From Streptomyces sp. V4I2 (GTDB lineage Bacteria; Actinomycetota; Actinomycetes; Streptomycetales; Streptomycetaceae): a DNA stretch of 64,000 bases. This document shows positions 35,635 to 44,935 of the stretch, one piece after another. How positions within the stretch are numbered: position 1 is the first letter of the stretch; each line of letters starts with the position of its first letter. Below the pieces are notes generated by a model that searched no databases, had not been told where the DNA came from, and worked only from the letters and a program-made list of their open reading frames with translations. The stretch spans positions 372,001-436,000 of the forward strand of contig NZ_JAUSZM010000003.1 of the NCBI RefSeq assembly GCF_030817655.1. Reading direction: 5' to 3'. The translations under genes were made by a program, and so were the position numbers.

Positions 35635-36693
35635 ATGTTGATCGTCGGCATAGTGGCAGGGATCGTCCTGCTGATCGTTCTGATCGTCGTATGGGTGGTC
35701 CGGCGGTCGGACGGCCGGTTCCGGTTCCGGCCGTCGTTCGAGGCGGCCTGCGAGGTCACGGTCGGGGGCCAAAGACTCGTGGCGTACTCCGGGCACCGCA
35801 AGGTGATCCGGCTCGCGGACCCGGCCACGCTCGAGGACACGGCGGTCCTCACGGACTCGCGCACCTGGATCCGTACGCTGTGCGAGGTCCACGTCGACGG
35901 CAGGCCCCTACTGGCGTCCGGCGGCCGGGACGGGGTCGTCCGGCTCTGGGATCTGGAGAACCGAGGCGCGCTGGTGGCCTCCCTCCCCGGTCATCGCGGC
36001 TGGGTGTACGCGCTGTGCACGGTGCGGGTCTCGGGGCGCGACCTGCTGGCCTCGGCGGGCCGGGACGGCGTAGTACGCATCTGGGACCCACGCGACGGCC
36101 GGCTGGTGCGCACGATCGACGCCGGCCCCCGGAGGGGGTGGACCTTCGCCCTGTGTCAGGTGCGTACGGGCGGGCGAACACTGCTCGCGTCCGGGCACGG
36201 CAACGGCACAGTGACCCTGTGGCACGCCGAGTCCGGGCATGCCGCACTGGAGCTGACTGCGCACAACCGCGCCGTGTGGACCCTGTGCGAGGTGTCCGAC
36301 GGCGACCGCACGCTGCTCGCCACCTCCGGCTGGGACGGGGTCGTGCGACTGTGGGACGTGGAGGCACCGCAGGAGGCACGGGCGTTCACCGCCGGTGTCG
36401 GGCCCGTGTACGCCCTGTGCCAGGCGGAAGCCGGGGACCGCACGCTCCTCGTCGCCGGCGGAGACGGACCGGGCACCGCCGTCTGGGACCCGTTCACCGG
36501 CGAGCGCGCCGGCGACCTGGGCATGGACCTCGCCGGCCTCCTCAGCGGCCACGGCTGGGTACGCGCCGCCTGCCAGGTCCGACCGGCGCAGGGCCCACCG
36601 CTGATCATCACCGCGGGGTACGACGACGGAGCACGTGTGTGGGACGTGGCGAAGGAGATCGGTTCGCCTCCTCCAGAGAGAACAGCGTCCTGA
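35635..36693 (+). CDS. Membrane-anchored WD40-repeat protein
   Basis: 352 aa, with GGGGAGGA before ATG 35635. Residues 1-23 are one strong membrane helix (MLIVGIVAGIVLLIVLIVVW) followed by VRRSDGR, giving a single-pass anchor. The rest is about seven WD-type blades with recurring ASGGRDGVVRLWD, ASAGRDGVVRIWD and ATSGWDGVVRLWD, enough for one beta-propeller. Each blade also carries an LCxV-type strand (TLCEVHVDGRPLL, ALCTVRVSGRDLL). It is a likely protein-binding platform; location on either side of the membrane cannot be settled, though the positive residues after the helix favour a cytoplasmic propeller. 35309-35634 upstream contains no gene. Confidence 0.88.
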   Translation: MLIVGIVAGIVLLIVLIVVWVVRRSDGRFRFRPSFEAACEVTVGGQRLVAYSGHRKVIRLADPATLEDTAVLTDSRTWIRTLCEVHVDGRPLLASGGRDGVVRLWDLENRGALVASLPGHRGWVYALCTVRVSGRDLLASAGRDGVVRIWDPRDGRLVRTIDAGPRRGWTFALCQVRTGGRTLLASGHGNGTVTLWHAESGHAALELTAHNRAVWTLCEVSDGDRTLLATSGWDGVVRLWDVEAPQEARAFTAGVGPVYALCQAEAGDRTLLVAGGDGPGTAVWDPFTGERAGDLGMDLAGLLSGHGWVRAACQVRPAQGPPLIITAGYDDGARVWDVAKEIGSPPPERTAS

Positions 36694-36869
36694 TCGCCCA
36701 CCCGTAACCGGCCCTACTCGCCGACAGCACAGTTGAGGACAACCTCATCGCGGTCACGGAGCATGCTCCCTCGAAAGGAGCCGCACCCTTCTTGGGTTAG
36801 TGCTGTCAGCCGCGCGGGACATGAGCGCATGGTCGGTACGCAGTGGGATCACAGAGCTGGTGCTGCGAC

Positions 36870-37090
36870 CGTGAAGGTTCGCCGTTACCGCTCGCATCTC
36901 CCCCGCTACGCCGCCGGCGCGATGGCACAGCCCTTGCGAGTGCTCAGGTTGACCGATGAGGACGGGCAGCGGCTGTAGCAGATCCTGCGCCGGGGCAACC
37001 AGTTCCGTGCGCTACCGGCGGGCGATGATGCTGGCCTCGGCCGGCGGGAACAGCATGCCGGTGATCGCTCAGCTGATCCGCTGGGAAGCC
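36870..37090 (+). pseudogene. IS630-family transposase remnant (helix-turn-helix part)
   Basis: Across frames it reads QPLRVLRLTDEDGQRL, a TAG stop, then VRYRRAMMLASAGGNSMPVI AQL, the start of an IS630-like transposase. It lacks the catalytic domain and has at least one stop and one frameshift. 36694-36869 before it shows no gene. Confidence 0.7.
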
Positions 37091-37092
37091 GG

Positions 37093-38103
37093 CTATCGGA
37101 CTGGGAGTGATCGCGGTAGCCCGAACGATGGGAGGACGCTGTTTTCGAAGCGGGTCATCGCACAGATCCGGTCGCCGGTGAGGGTGAGGACGTAGAGGCC
37201 GGTCCCATGACTGATGCCGTTGGGGGCGCGCAGGTAGGAGCCGAAGGCCGGCTGACCGTTGGCTCGTGTGGGGACGAGGTCAAACCTGCGACCTGCGCGG
37301 AAGATGCCGGCGTAGAAACGGGCCACGACATCCCGGCCCTGGTATTCGAAGGGCATCGGTGGCATCGATATGAAGACGTCGTCGGTGAGAAGGGCCACCA
37401 GTGCGTCGACGTCGGCGGACTCCCACGCGCGGACGAATGTCGCCACGATCGCATCCTCGGAGGGCGAGTCGGGGGCGGGCGGCGGTTGACTGTCGTCGCT
37501 CGTGGGGCGCCGGTGCTGCAGGCCGGCGCGCGCCCGTTTGAGGGCGCTTTTGACCGACTCGACGCTGGAGTCCAGCATGTCGGCCACCTCGTTGGCGTGG
37601 AATGCGAGGACGTCGCGCAGGATCAGAACGGCGAGTTGGCGCGGCGGCAGGATCTGGAGGGCGGTCACGAAGGCCAGGGAGATGGATTCCCTCTGCTCGT
37701 ACCGGGCCTCCGGGCCGAGCGGTGCGTCGACGACACCCTCGAGGAGGGCGTCGGGAATTGGCTCGAGCCAGACCACTTCGCCGAGCCGGGTCGGCTCGGG
37801 GGGTTCAACATTGGGCACGTCCCACTCCTTGGCCCGGCGTCGGCCGGCCGACCGGCGCGCGTTGAGGCACCGGTTGGTGGCGATCCGATACAGCCACGTA
37901 CGCAGCGAGGCGCGTCCCTCGAACCCGGCGAAGCCTTGCCAGGCGGCCAACAGCGTGTCCTGGAGTACGTCTTCGGCGTCCTGGAACGATCCGAGCATCC
38001 GGTAGCAGTGCACCTGCAGCTCCCGGCGGTACGGCTCGGTGAGCTCCCGGAACGCCTCGCCGTCCCCGGACCGCGCCCTGGACATCAGATCACTGGTTAC
38101 CAC
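37093..38103 (-). CDS. ECF RNA polymerase sigma factor with C-terminal SnoaL-like domain
   Basis: 336 aa. Region 2 (YRRELQVHCYRMLGSFQDAE, then DVLQDTLLAAWQGFAGFEGR ASLRTWLYRIATN) and region 4 (LPPRQLAVLILRDVLAFHAN EVADMLDSSVESVKSALKRA) are complete. A linker with VVWLEPIPDALL lies between them. Residues about 225-330 form a SnoaL/NTF2-like domain (IVATFVRAWESADVDALVAL). This is the layout of the ECF groups related to SigJ/SigG, whose tail regulates the factor in place of a separate anti-sigma protein. No anti-sigma gene is adjacent. It is divergent from a DHFR-fold gene. Confidence 0.92.
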   Translation of the reverse strand: MVTSDLMSRARSGDGEAFRELTEPYRRELQVHCYRMLGSFQDAEDVLQDTLLAAWQGFAGFEGRASLRTWLYRIATNRCLNARRSAGRRRAKEWDVPNVEPPEPTRLGEVVWLEPIPDALLEGVVDAPLGPEARYEQRESISLAFVTALQILPPRQLAVLILRDVLAFHANEVADMLDSSVESVKSALKRARAGLQHRRPTSDDSQPPPAPDSPSEDAIVATFVRAWESADVDALVALLTDDVFISMPPMPFEYQGRDVVARFYAGIFRAGRRFDLVPTRANGQPAFGSYLRAPNGISHGTGLYVLTLTGDRICAMTRFENSVLPSFGLPRSLPVR

Positions 38104-38255
38104 CCTCGCGTCACCTTCTTCCCGAACGTTGTGGCACTTCCCTCGTGTACTGACACCGGCCGGAGCAGGAAAGAGGCGGTCAGCGGGCGCCCCTTTCCCG
38201 ACGCCGCGGTGTCTACCTCACTGGTAGCTGACAACGCCGACCAGGGAGAATCACC

Positions 38256-38834
38256 ATGGGAAAGATCGTGATCACCACGAATGTCTCGCTCGATGGAGTC
38301 GTCCAGGACCCGGACGGTCAGGAGGGCTTCAGACTGGGCGGCTGGTTCGGTCAGTTTGGCAGCAAGGACCTCGAAGTGTGGGCCAAGCTCGAGACCGACG
38401 AGGCGCTGGACGCAGATGCCTTGCTCCTGGGCCGGCGGAGCGAGGAGTGGTTCGCCTCGCGGTGGTCGTCCCGGAAGGGCGAGTGGGCGGACAGGTTGAA
38501 CAGCATGCCCAAGTACGTCGTGTCCTCCACCCTCGAAGAGCCCACGTGGAGCAACGCGACTGTGCTGAAGGGCGACGTGGTGGACGAGGTCTCGAAACTG
38601 AAGCTGAAGCTCGACGGGGAAATCCTCGTCTACGCCAGCTACCAGCTTGTGCGCGCACTGATGGAGTACGACCTGGTCGACGAGCTGCGACTGGTCGTCT
38701 TCCCGGTCGTGCTCGGGGACGGCGAACGCCTCTTCGGCGAGACGAGTGACAAGAAGCCCCTGCGACTCCTTGGCGCGCGGACCATCGGTGACGGCCTCGC
38801 CTTCCTCACCTACCAGCCCGTCCGAGACGCCTAG
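38256..38834 (+). CDS. DHFR-fold (RibD C-terminal) family reductase-like protein
   Basis: 192 aa with the full family pattern: first strand IVITTNVSLDGVVQDPDG, LLLGRRSEEWFASRW, ILVYASYQLVRALMEYDLVD ELRLVVFPVVLGDGERLF and LLGARTIGDGLAFLTYQ. AGGGAGAA precedes ATG 38256. It is divergent from the ECF sigma gene and a plausible target of it, a common pairing in actinobacteria. It is probably an NADPH-dependent oxidoreductase of unknown substrate. Confidence 0.88.
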   Translation: MGKIVITTNVSLDGVVQDPDGQEGFRLGGWFGQFGSKDLEVWAKLETDEALDADALLLGRRSEEWFASRWSSRKGEWADRLNSMPKYVVSSTLEEPTWSNATVLKGDVVDEVSKLKLKLDGEILVYASYQLVRALMEYDLVDELRLVVFPVVLGDGERLFGETSDKKPLRLLGARTIGDGLAFLTYQPVRDA

Positions 38835-38849
38835 CCCGCCTGAAGCGCT

Positions 38850-39080
38850 CAGATAGGTCCAGAACCAGATACGCCTTCATCGACGCGCGGCCCGTACTGC
38901 TTCGGCGAGCGTGGGTGCGAGGGCAGCCAAGAGCTCGACGGCCTCGGTTACCTACCGGCAGACGGTGGTGGTGCCGATCCCGAAGCTGGCCGCGAGCTGG
39001 GCATAGGGCTGGCCGTTGCGGAGGTGGGCGAGGACAGCAGTGGCTGACAGCGCGCGCTCAGGCGCCACCGCTTGCCGAGA
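38850..39080 (-). pseudogene. IS5-type transposase N-terminal remnant
   Basis: The minus strand reads AVLAHLRNGQPYAQLAASFG IGTTTVCR, a stop, VTEAVELLAALAPTLAEAVR and then MKAYLVLD, the helix-turn-helix and first catalytic strand of a Streptomyces IS5-family transposase. It has a nonsense codon and ends at the first DDE strand. 39081-39393 beyond it shows no recognisable gene. Confidence 0.75.
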
Positions 39081-39393
39081 GCTGCAGGCGCCCTGCCGTC
39101 GGTGCTGCGGGTCCTTGAGCTCGTCGGCCTGCACCAGGTCATCGGCCGCCATTCCACCGTCGAGCGGGCCCTGGTCCCCCTGGCCCATCCCGAACCCGGC
39201 CACGGCGCTCTACGGGGCTTCCGCGTCCGGGGCGTCCTGCCGGCGGAAGCGCGGCTGCACGGCCGCGTCCAGTTCCGCCCCACCGGAGGCGGCAGCGGCT
39301 GGCGCGGGGTTGGACGACCGGGCGGCCTTTCCGAGTGCGGCTCGCTCCTGCGGGGTGCGGTGCCTGGTGCCGCTGTCGCCAGGTGGCCGTGGA

Positions 39394-40980
39394 TCATTGC
39401 AGTCGCTCCGCGATGTGCTCGCCGACGCGCAGGGCGTTGGCGATGGCGGTCAGAGACGGATTGACCGCTCCGATGCTCGGGAAGAAGCTCGTGTCGACGA
39501 CGTAGAGGTTGTCGAGATCGTGGGCCTTGCAGTTGACGTCGAGGGCGGAGGTCTCGGAGTCATGGCCGAAGCGGACCGTGCCCGCCTGATGCGCGGTGGC
39601 GCCGATGGGCATGCCCTTGTGCAGGTAGATGCTGTGCGACAGGAGGCGGTGTTCGTGCATGCCCAAGTGGCCCAGCATGTCCTGCAGTTTGTGCCGCAGG
39701 CGTCTCAGCCCGGCGACGTTGTTCTTCTCGTCGAGGGCCAGGTGTATGCCGCCGTCCCCGTCCAGGGTGACGCGGTTGCCGGCGGCGGGCAGGTCCTCTC
39801 CGCACAGCCAGAAGTCGACCGCGTGGTGGGCGAGTACCTCGAAGGGCATGTCGGGGGCTACGGCCCCGGCCCAGCGGGGCGCTTCGCCGTGGATCTGCTC
39901 AGCGTCGGACTTGCCGAGCATCTGGATGCCGCCGAGAGGGTAGTCCCAGTCGTCGGATCCCAGGTACCAGTCGTGCAGCGCCAGGGTCTTCTGGAACCTG
40001 GTGTCGTTCGGTTCCTTGGACACGGCCATCAGGGCCAGGTTGTTGTGTCGCATGTAGTGCCGGCCCACCACGTCCGAGCTGTTGGCCAGGCCCCGCGGGT
40101 GCCGGTCGCCCGCCGAACGCAGCAGCAGGACGGCGGAGTTGACGGCACCGCAGGCGACGACCACGATGTCGGCGCTGAACTCCACGGTCGAGGCGTCCCC
40201 GTCCCCCACTGTCGCGACGACCGAGGTGACGCTGCGGCCGGTCGCGTCTGTGTCGAGACGCCGCACGTCCGCATGGGTGACCATCTCGACGTTGGGATGT
40301 TCGAGGGCGGGGTCGACGCAGATGACCTGCGCGTCGGACTTCGCGCCGACCAGGCAGGGGAAGCCGTCGACGCGGTCGCAGCGGATGCAGGCGCTGGTGT
40401 GGGTGGCCCGGCCCCGGTCGTCCTGGGTGAGGTTCACCCCGATGGGGAGGTGGAAGGGGTGCAGGCCCTGCTTCTCCAGGTCGTGGCTGAGTTGCTGGAT
40501 GCGCGGCTCGTGCTGGACCGGTGGGTAGGCGTACTGCGCGCTGGTGGGGCCCTCGGTGGGGTCCTCGCCGTGCCGGCCGTGGACGCGGTAGAGGTGCTCG
40601 GCCTGCGTGTAGTACGGCTCCAGTTCCTCGTAGCTCAGTGGCCAGGCGGGGGATACGCCGTCGTGGTGGCGGAGTTCACCGAAGTCCTCCGGGCGCAGGC
40701 GGAAGAGTGCGGCTCCGTAGAACTTGGTGTTGCCGCCCACGTAGTAGTTGACCTCGGGCGGGAACTGGTTTCCGTCTTTGTCGTACCAGAACTCCGGTGC
40801 GCGGTATTTCCCCTTGACGAAGACCGCGGTGGATTCCCAGTTGTCGCGTTCGCGGGGCAGGTAGTCACCGCGTTCGAGAAGGAGGATCCGTTTTCCGGTG
40901 GATGCCAGCCGGTGGGCGATGGTGCCACCACCCGCACCCGTTCCGACAATGATGACGTCGTAGTGCTGAGCATCGGTCAT
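39394..40980 (-). CDS. GMC-family FAD-dependent oxidoreductase
   Basis: 528 aa. The N-terminal FAD-binding Rossmann motif YDVIIVGTGAGGGTIAHRLA, the GMC motif YYVGGNTKFYGAALFRLRPE, the VVVACGAVNSAVLLLRSAGD strand and the C-terminal GMC_oxred_C region (NLYVVDTSFFPSIGAVNPSL) are complete, including the catalytic His/Asn pair region. It probably oxidises an alcohol such as a sugar or polyol. I start at ATG 40980 (MTDAQHYDVI); a longer frame to 41049 has no ribosome site. A remnant of a similar gene lies at 49.1 kb. Confidence 0.92.
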   Translation of the reverse strand: MTDAQHYDVIIVGTGAGGGTIAHRLASTGKRILLLERGDYLPRERDNWESTAVFVKGKYRAPEFWYDKDGNQFPPEVNYYVGGNTKFYGAALFRLRPEDFGELRHHDGVSPAWPLSYEELEPYYTQAEHLYRVHGRHGEDPTEGPTSAQYAYPPVQHEPRIQQLSHDLEKQGLHPFHLPIGVNLTQDDRGRATHTSACIRCDRVDGFPCLVGAKSDAQVICVDPALEHPNVEMVTHADVRRLDTDATGRSVTSVVATVGDGDASTVEFSADIVVVACGAVNSAVLLLRSAGDRHPRGLANSSDVVGRHYMRHNNLALMAVSKEPNDTRFQKTLALHDWYLGSDDWDYPLGGIQMLGKSDAEQIHGEAPRWAGAVAPDMPFEVLAHHAVDFWLCGEDLPAAGNRVTLDGDGGIHLALDEKNNVAGLRRLRHKLQDMLGHLGMHEHRLLSHSIYLHKGMPIGATAHQAGTVRFGHDSETSALDVNCKAHDLDNLYVVDTSFFPSIGAVNPSLTAIANALRVGEHIAERLQ

Positions 40981-41178
40981 GCCGGCCACCGCCCTCGGAA
41001 CGTGCTCCGGTCCTGCCGGTTCGAAAGGGGCATCAAGCCCGACCACCAACGTATCTCCGGGGCATGGCTGCGGCGAGTTGGACTATTCGGGTGAGCTGAG
41101 GCGACGGGACACGGCGGGTTCCCGCGCGATGACCGCTCCGGCGGTGATGCCGGCCGGCCCACCACGACGGGCCGGCCG

Positions 41179-41656
41179 TCACAGGATCGCGAGAGGATTG
41201 ACCGGGGAGCCGGTCGCCGCAGACAGCCGGAGCGGGGCGATCACGCAGAGGAACGACCAGCGGCCTTCCCGTGCGCAGATCGGTGTGAGGTCCTCGAACC
41301 GCAGGTGGTCGAGCAGATGCAGTCCCATCGCGTGCACGGCGAGCACATGTACCGGGAACGCGACCCCCCGTACGGCACTGGGGGCGGTGTCGTTGTTCCC
41401 GTCGCCGCCGAGCACGGCCACCTCCCGTTCGGCCAGGAACTCCATCGCGGTCGGATGGAGACCGGCACGCGCGTCGGCGACGTCCCAAGGGCCCAGCTCC
41501 TCCCGCCGCCGGCGGTGTCCGACCCGTACGAGCAGAATGTCGCCCCGCCCGACCCGCACCCTTTGCCGTGCCTCGGCGGCGGCGAGATCCTCGGCGCTCA
41601 CATGCGTTCCGGGTTCGAGCCAGGGGACGCCGTGCAGCCCGGGGATGTCGAGGAGG
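41179..41656 (-). pseudogene. Cyclase/kynurenine formamidase-like protein, 5' end lost
   Basis: The frame reads TVLLDIPGLHGVPWLEPGTH, then VSAEDLAAAEARQRVRVGRG DILLVRVGH and AVLGGDGNNDTAPSAVRGVA FPVHVLAVHAMGLHLLDHL. This is the C-terminal half of a COG1878 cyclase. The N-terminal half with the HxxxD metal site is missing; the frame is cut by the TnpB element right at its end. No N-terminal part is found on the far side (after 44847), so DNA was also lost. Confidence 0.8.
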
Positions 41657-41697
41657 ACCGTTCCTAAAGACTGAGTGGGAGAAGCTCCTATAGACCG

Positions 41698-42765
41698 TCA
41701 AGCGGCTTGTTTGAGCTGTTCGGCGGTGATGTGAGGGCGGGGTAGATGCTGGTAGACCTCGCGGGCGACGAACCGTTTCAAGCAGCGCATGATGTCCTTC
41801 TTGGTCATGCCTTCGGCGGTGCGTCTGGCGACGTACTCGCGGGTGCGCTGGTCGTGGCGCATGCGGACCAGCACGATCGTGTGCAGGGCCCGGTTGGCTT
41901 GGCGGTCTCCGCCCCGGTTGAGGCGGTGCCGGTTGGTGCGGCCGGAGGAGGCCGGCAGCGGGGCGGCACCGCACAGGTGGGCGAAGGATGCTTCCGAGCG
42001 CAGGCGGTCCGGGTTGTCGCCGACGGTGGTCAGCAGCTGGCCCGCGCTCTCGGGGCCGACGCCGGGCAGAGCGATCAGCCGTGGTGCGGCCCGGGTGACC
42101 AGCGGGCCCAGGTCCGCGTCGGCTTCGGCGATTTCCTCCTCCAGCCGCTGGCAGCGGCGGGCGAGCCGTCGCAGCGTGATCCTGACCGCGCAGTCCGGAT
42201 CCGCCAGGTCGCCCACGGGCCGGGACCGGGCCAGGGCGTCTATCAGCTCGCCGGTGGCCAGGCCGCGCAGCCTCTCGCGCACCGCGGCCGGTGCGGTGAT
42301 GATGAGCGTGCGGATCTGGTTGATGGTCTGGGTGCGGGCCTTGACGGCCGAACTGCGGGCCACCCGCAGGGTGCGGATGGCCTCCACGATCCCGTTGCGG
42401 GTCTTCGGAATGCCCGAGGCCCGGCCGGACAGCACGGCGGTCGCGGCGGCGTAGGCGTCAACCGGGTCGGACTTGCCATTGTCCCGCCTGGCCTTGCGGT
42501 CGGGTCGGTCGACCTCGATGACGGTGACACCCTTTGTGGTCAGGAAACGGGCGATCTCGGCCCCGTAGGCGCCGGTGCCCTCGATGCCTACCGCCAGAAC
42601 CTCGCCGTGCGAACGCAGCCAGTGGAGCAGCTGCTCATAGCCGGCGGGACCGGTCGGGAACGGCTCGGTGGCCAGGTGCCGGCCCACGGTGTCGATCGCG
42701 GCCGCCTGGTGCAGGTCGGTGTGGGTGTCGATCCCGCCAATGACCGCTATCTCATCTGCTGCCAT
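41698..42765 (-). CDS. IS110-family DEDD recombinase
   Basis: 355 aa, apparently intact. The RuvC-like DEDD residues are Asp13 (GGIDTHTD), Glu62 (GIEGTGAYG) and Asp100/Asp103 (KSDPVDAYAAA). The C-terminal Tnp domain has ALPGVGPESAGQLLTTVGDN and the catalytic Ser in AAPLPASSGRTNRHRLNRGG. IS110 enzymes act with a bridge RNA made from the element's own non-coding end; the matching region is present upstream. Confidence 0.95.
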   Translation of the reverse strand: MAADEIAVIGGIDTHTDLHQAAAIDTVGRHLATEPFPTGPAGYEQLLHWLRSHGEVLAVGIEGTGAYGAEIARFLTTKGVTVIEVDRPDRKARRDNGKSDPVDAYAAATAVLSGRASGIPKTRNGIVEAIRTLRVARSSAVKARTQTINQIRTLIITAPAAVRERLRGLATGELIDALARSRPVGDLADPDCAVRITLRRLARRCQRLEEEIAEADADLGPLVTRAAPRLIALPGVGPESAGQLLTTVGDNPDRLRSEASFAHLCGAAPLPASSGRTNRHRLNRGGDRQANRALHTIVLVRMRHDQRTREYVARRTAEGMTKKDIMRCLKRFVAREVYQHLPRPHITAEQLKQAA

Positions 42766-42998
42766 GCTGGACGTGCTGTCCTTCCGTACGACGCATCAGG
42801 GAGGGCACGCGCCGGTCGGGCGGACGGACAAGACAGTGATGGGACCTTTGGCCGGGCTCCTATGAGGTCACGAACGCCTGACCGGCACGCGCGCGCGGTG
42901 GCACCGCCCGACAGGCCGACGGTTCTCCCGACAGACAGCCGAAGCGCCAGTGAGTCCTTGAGTCAGACCTCCGAGCGGTGCCACCGCAATCATCACTG
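42766..42998 (-). ncRNA. Candidate bridge RNA region of the IS110 element
   Basis: IS110-type elements encode a structured RNA between the left end and the recombinase gene, whose loops pair with target and donor DNA. This 233-nt non-coding segment holds a 13-bp perfect inverted repeat (42895-42907 with 42975-42987). It also contains AGTGAGTCCT at 42949-42958, identical to the 10 bases that span the reconstructed target junction (AG at 41680-41681 joined to TGAGTCCT at 42999-43006). Assignment is by position and this match. Confidence 0.55.
42895..42987. repeat. 13-bp inverted repeat in the IS110 non-coding region
   Basis: GCGGTGGCACCGC (42895-42907) and GCGGTGCCACCGC (42975-42987) are exact reverse complements separated by 67 bp. 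They could close a long stem in the putative bridge RNA. Each arm is itself nearly palindromic. Confidence 0.8.
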
Positions 42999-44617
42999 TG
43001 AGTCCTGTTGCCAGGACTGCTGCTCAACCGGGTGTCCCGAACGGTGTTGGGCACCCTGGTCGCCCGCTTTCGCTCCACCACCGGGCGGCACGCATCCGGT
43101 GCGCGGTCCGGGCAGGTGGGGGCGGGTCTCCTCACGCCTGCGGGTGTCCGGTCGGGCCTGGGCGGTCCGATGCCCACCACGATCACTCTGGTCGGGGTGG
43201 GGCGGTGCCGTCCGTCGCCTGATCGGGTGTCCGAGGGCGCGTCGCCCGACCGCGATGCTCGCCGCATCGTGCCGGGACGTCTTGCGTCGCGGGGTGGTCA
43301 GCGGTTTCTGCCAGTGCTGGGCACCCCACCGGGAGGTGTAGGCCGGGTCGACCGCCACGACGGCCAGGTTCTGTTCGGCGGCCATCGACACCAGCCGGGC
43401 CCTGAGCTTGGCGGTGGGGAAGCGGGACAGCAGGCGGCGGAAGCGTGTGTTGCGGCCGTGCTTCTCCCGGCTGGTGCCGTCGGTGAAGTCGAGGTCCTCG
43501 ATGGCGATCGCGGCGGCCCCGCACCGCCGGGCGTAATGCAGCAGCCGGGTCAGCGCGTGCCGGAGCTGCGCGTCCCGGTGCTCGGCGGTGCCGGTCAGGT
43601 CGTAGAAGAAGCGCCGTGGTTCGCCGACCGGGTTGCCGTGCACATCCAACTGCCAGGCGGCCAGGTGGTCATCGTTCATGTCCACCCCCACCACCCCGTG
43701 GGCCAGGGCCGCCTGAAGCGGCAGGACGGGGGCGGCGGCCCGCTGCCAGGACGCGGTCACATACCAGCGGCCACGTGCGGTGTCGTGGTGGATGCGGTAG
43801 GCCACCGCCCGGTTCGCGGTGATCCGGTCACGCCACTCCTGCCCCCGGTGCCGGAACGCCACCGTCGCGTCGAGGAGGTAGCGGCCGTGCGGGGCGCGTT
43901 GGCCAGGTGGGACAGCGGGGCCGGGAACTTGACCGAGATCTGTCCGGTGTCGGTGACGCGGATCGTCTCGTTGCCGAAGCGCTTGCCGGACTCGCCGTCG
44001 GCGGACAGGAACATCCGCTCCGCCCGCCACCGCTCCCGCCACGCCGCTGCCTCCAGTCCAGCCGCCTCAAGGTGGTGACGGGCGTTCGCGAGACGCTTGC
44101 CGCCGCGCACCACATGCACCCGGCCCGCCGCCCGGGCCGCCTCCACCACCACGAGGCGGTCCTTCAAGCCATGCAGGCGGCGGGACTTGGCATGCCGCTC
44201 ACTACGCGTGGCATAGCCGCGCGCCAGGCCTTCGCGCTTGTCGGCCCTGGCGCCCAGCGGCCGGGCAAGCCGCGCCTCGATGCGCGCGATCTGCCTGTGC
44301 AGCCAGGCCAGGTGGGTGGCCTGGCCGCGCCTCGCCAGCGCCCACTGGTCATGGGTGGCCTTGGTGATACTGCCCGCCCACCGCGCCGACGACCTCCCCG
44401 TCAGCGCCCGCTTGCGCACCGCCCACGAGGCCGCATCATGCACCAGCCCCTGCCGGGACCGCTCCGCGAGATCACCCGCCGCCAGCGAACCCAGGAACAT
44501 CCCCACCTCGGCGAGCACCGCCGCATCCGACTCCGACACTCGCAGCCGGTCCCGGATCGCCACCCCCGCCGGGCCGGGCACCACCAACGACGCCGCTACC
44601 TTCCGCAGTGCGCTCAC
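42993..44617 (-). pseudogene. TnpB-related protein, frameshifted (copy 2)
   Basis: It starts at GTG 44617 (VSALRKV). It is intact through the region where copy 1 is broken, but a 2-base insertion (GCGCCCCGCACGG against GCGCCGCACGG) near 43888-43895 shifts the frame after LSHLANAP. The rest (HGRYLLDATVAFRHRGQEWR, VVGVDMNDDHLA, AIAIEDLDF, SRHDAASIA) continues in another frame. RuvC residues are preserved and no zinc ribbon is present. The 3' end runs a few bases into the IS110 insertion. Confidence 0.8.
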
Positions 44618-44935
44618 CCCTTCACCCCCGTCCGGCCGAAGATCCCCGTCACCGAAGTCAACGAGCAACCTCCGCAAGGGTCACCCATTCGACCCGAGAA
44701 CTCCCGTTCCCCTGCCGAGTGCGAAGGACCACAGCACAGCCCAGGCCGGTGGAGCCCTGACGCCAGCGGAACAACCGCATCCAGCCCCCGGCACTCACTC
44801 ACTCTCACCAGAAGTCACTTCTGCTCAGTACACCGGCAGCAGTTCCCAGCCCCCCACCCTGCGGCAGGCAGGAGGTCCTCGCACTCCGAGTCGCCGGCCT
44901 ACGGGACCGCCGCGCCAATGGATGAGCGCCGGGCC

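Larger units (their letters stand above)
41682..42998 (-). mobile_element. IS110-family insertion sequence (about 1,317 bp)
   Basis: The boundaries come from comparing the broken right end of TnpB copy 2 with intact copy 1: GACTGAGTGGGAG (to 41681) should continue directly into TGAGTCCTGTTGCC (from 42999). The element has no terminal inverted repeats, as is typical for IS110, and at most one shared base at the junction. It carries one DEDD recombinase and a 233-bp non-coding segment upstream of it. Confidence 0.85.
41657..44847 (-). mobile_element. TnpB element, copy 2, with a nested IS110-family element
   Basis: Inverted relative to copy 1. Its right end is at about 41657 (ACCGTTCCTAAAGACTGAG) and its left end at 44847 (GGGAACTGCTGCCGG on the minus strand). 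Subtracting the 1,317-bp nested element leaves about 1,874 bp, the same as copy 1. It sits between a 5'-truncated cyclase and a 5'-truncated DUF389 gene, so the insertion was accompanied by loss of flanking DNA. Confidence 0.85.

Noticed and set aside
36720..36790. Possible tRNA or riboswitch around GAAAGGAGCC
   Set aside because: No cloverleaf or conserved riboswitch core could be drawn.
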